Shown: positions 32,883 through 33,769 of the stretch, one piece after another | Position numbering within the stretch: position 1 is the stretch's first letter | Layout: the number at the start of each line of letters is the position of its first letter | Assembly (NCBI GenBank): GCA_022827025.1 | Contig: JAJDTT010000033.1 | Span: forward strand, 1-33,769 | Length of the DNA: 33,769 nt | Origin: Acidobacteriota bacterium | GTDB lineage: Bacteria; Acidobacteriota; UBA6911; RPQK01; JAJDTT01 | Reading direction: 5' to 3' | Made by a program: the position numbers and the translations under genes | Notes under the pieces: generated by a model | Database searches by the model: none | Seen by the model: the letters and a program-made list of their open reading frames with translations, nothing else | What the model was told of the DNA's origin: nothing

Positions 32883-33109
32883 TGACTATTATCCATCAAT
32901 CCTCAGATCAAATCCACAATTTTAATGGTGGAAGTTGATTTTTGTTGGTTTCGGCCTTTCCCGCCAGAACCCTTAATGATTCGAAACAAATGTGGGAATG
33001 CGGTGTTGAGTTTCCGGTCCGGCCTTCAACAGAGAGTTTGTACGATAACAACATGGAGCAAAGTTCGGTGCGGCGTTCAAGCGGGTTTCCCCCGATTCGA
33101 AGGAGGTTT

Positions 33110-33178
33110 ATGTTCGCCATTCGACGGTCCGGACAGGTATCGAAATTCATGTTTCCCAGGATCGATGGTAGGCTGTGA
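33110..33178 (+). CDS. Possible 22-residue leader peptide upstream of a Tat-exported protein
   Basis: AAGGAGG (33100-33106), the best ribosome site in this stretch, stands three bases before ATG 33110. The ORF MFAIRRSGQVSKFMFPRIDG plus RL ends at TGA 33176-33178, 15 bases before the next gene. It is basic and has no recognised family. It could be a real small protein, a translated leader that couples expression of the next gene, or a relic start. The case rests only on the ribosome site and spacing. Confidence 0.35.
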   Translation: MFAIRRSGQVSKFMFPRIDGRL

Positions 33179-33193
33179 GAGAGGATTAAGCGA

Positions 33194-33769
33194 ATGATTA
33201 ACAGATTGAACAGGCGAAATTTTCTGGGCGGCGCCTTGGCGGCCTCTCCGTCCGTCATCGCTTCCGCCAAAGCCGTCCCGTGGACGGTTCGGGAGGAAGG
33301 GAAGCGGCGCCGTTTTCTCCTCTGGTGTGACAAGGGGGGCCTGATCAATCCGTCCGGCCCCGCCGATGATCCGAAAGTGGCCGAATTCGTCCGCAAATGC
33401 TCGGATCACGGAGTGACCGACCTGATCCCTTGGAGCGGAAGTCGCGTTCTGGTGGAGGAGGCGCGGAAGAAGGGTATAAACGTGCATCCGTACCTGGCCT
33501 TCAATTCCCATGGCTCCCGGCGAGTCAACTATGCCTGGTCCGTTCACTACCTGAGTGGGCCGCCCGGTTCTCCTGAAATGAAGAAAAAGCTGGAGCGCCA
33601 CCAGCCCATCTGGTCCCATCCCAGGTCGTCCCCCAGCCTGAGCGATTTCGCCCGCGCGCACCCCGGGTACTGGGCCCGCGACCGGAGTCGCCGCGATGAG
33701 ATCCGGCCGGGACAAAGGCGCACCCTGAGCCTCGCGGTCCCCGAGGCCCGGGAGCACGAGAAGCACAAC
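33194..33769 (+). CDS. Tat-exported protein, N-terminal part (truncated by window edge), possibly a TIM-barrel glycosidase-like enzyme
   Basis: The frame runs open from ATG 33194 to the right edge, giving 192 codons. It starts MINRLNRRNFLGGALAASPS, a twin-arginine signal, and GAGGA lies 8 bases upstream of the ATG. After cleavage near ASA/KA comes RRFLLWCDKGGLINPS, then DPKVAEFVRKCSDHGVTDLIPWSG and VLVEEARKKGINVHPYLAFNSHG. Alternating strands and helices with this wording are like the first turns of a (beta/alpha)8 barrel in putative family-10-like glycosidases. No catalytic acid is visible in the part seen, so the family call is tentative. Confidence 0.6.
   Translation, partial: MINRLNRRNFLGGALAASPSVIASAKAVPWTVREEGKRRRFLLWCDKGGLINPSGPADDPKVAEFVRKCSDHGVTDLIPWSGSRVLVEEARKKGINVHPYLAFNSHGSRRVNYAWSVHYLSGPPGSPEMKKKLERHQPIWSHPRSSPSLSDFARAHPGYWARDRSRRDEIRPGQRRTLSLAVPEAREHEKHN

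Larger units (their letters stand above)
32824..33193. other. 370-base AT-richer intergenic region with a short leader ORF
   Basis: The region 32840-33060 is visibly less GC-rich than the rest of the window. It contains the minus-strand promoter for the Pro-Glu protein and, near its right end, the small ORF at 33110-33178. The 32890-33095 part holds no gene I can support. Confidence 0.5.

Overview
The window is GC-rich bacterial chromosomal DNA (roughly two-thirds G+C by eye) with about 28 protein genes and no rRNA, tRNA, CRISPR array, integrase or transposase that I can see. Long exported proteins, twin-arginine signals on sugar-enzyme-like proteins, a PIG-L deacetylase with a long C-terminal region, a TonB-dependent receptor, a SelD fusion and LolA-like secreted paralogs suggest a heterotrophic Gram-negative bacterium. 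Acidobacteriota or a similar uncultured soil or marine lineage is my best guess, inferred from gene style and not from a marker gene.

Layout. 1-223 is the 3' end of a GMC oxidoreductase gene. 278-6403 is a minus-strand block: a nitrilase-family amidase, then four paralogous secreted proteins of unknown function, with a zinc alcohol dehydrogenase between the last two. 6783-11899 (plus) holds a secreted PIG-L deacetylase, the YchF ATPase and an MFS exporter. 11950-12586 (minus) is a PIN-toxin/antitoxin pair behind an AT-rich palindromic promoter. 12800-18679 (plus) holds a chaperone-like/DsbA thiol oxidoreductase coupled to a HupE/UreJ-type membrane protein with an EF-hand loop, then leuA-leuC-leuD without leuB. 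18733-21512 (minus) holds a Bcp peroxiredoxin and a flavoprotein-SelD fusion. 21707-25361 (plus) holds a TonB-dependent receptor and a YfcH-type epimerase, facing a minus-strand VOC protein. 26137-28722 (plus) is a compact SDR / 2-hydroxyacid dehydrogenase / acetoacetate-decarboxylase-like operon. 28732-29847 (minus) is a Tat-exported Gfo/Idh/MocA protein. 30126-32018 is a large exported protein of unknown family, 32194-32823 (minus) a Pro-Glu repeat protein, and 33194 to the end a truncated Tat-exported protein.

Two kinds of structure lie outside ordinary genes. The first is a dispersed palindromic repeat at 6481-6708, 9407-9458, 25842-26036 and 29918-30065. Its terminal arms pair with each other, and each arm also folds on itself with compensating base changes. 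Two copies share a further flank of about 45 bp and sit just upstream of genes for exported proteins. The second is the four-copy secreted-protein array, whose members differ mainly in one Gly/Pro-rich linker. It carries a small duplicated scar suggesting how it was rearranged.

Links between genes. leuACD give most of leucine synthesis. The DsbA and HupE genes overlap by ATGA and probably act together at the envelope. The SDR-dehydrogenase-ADC operon looks like a small catabolic route for a hydroxy- or keto-acid. The exported enzymes, Gfo/Idh protein and TonB receptor fit use of complex carbohydrate or glycoconjugate. All functions come from reading motifs; no searches were run.
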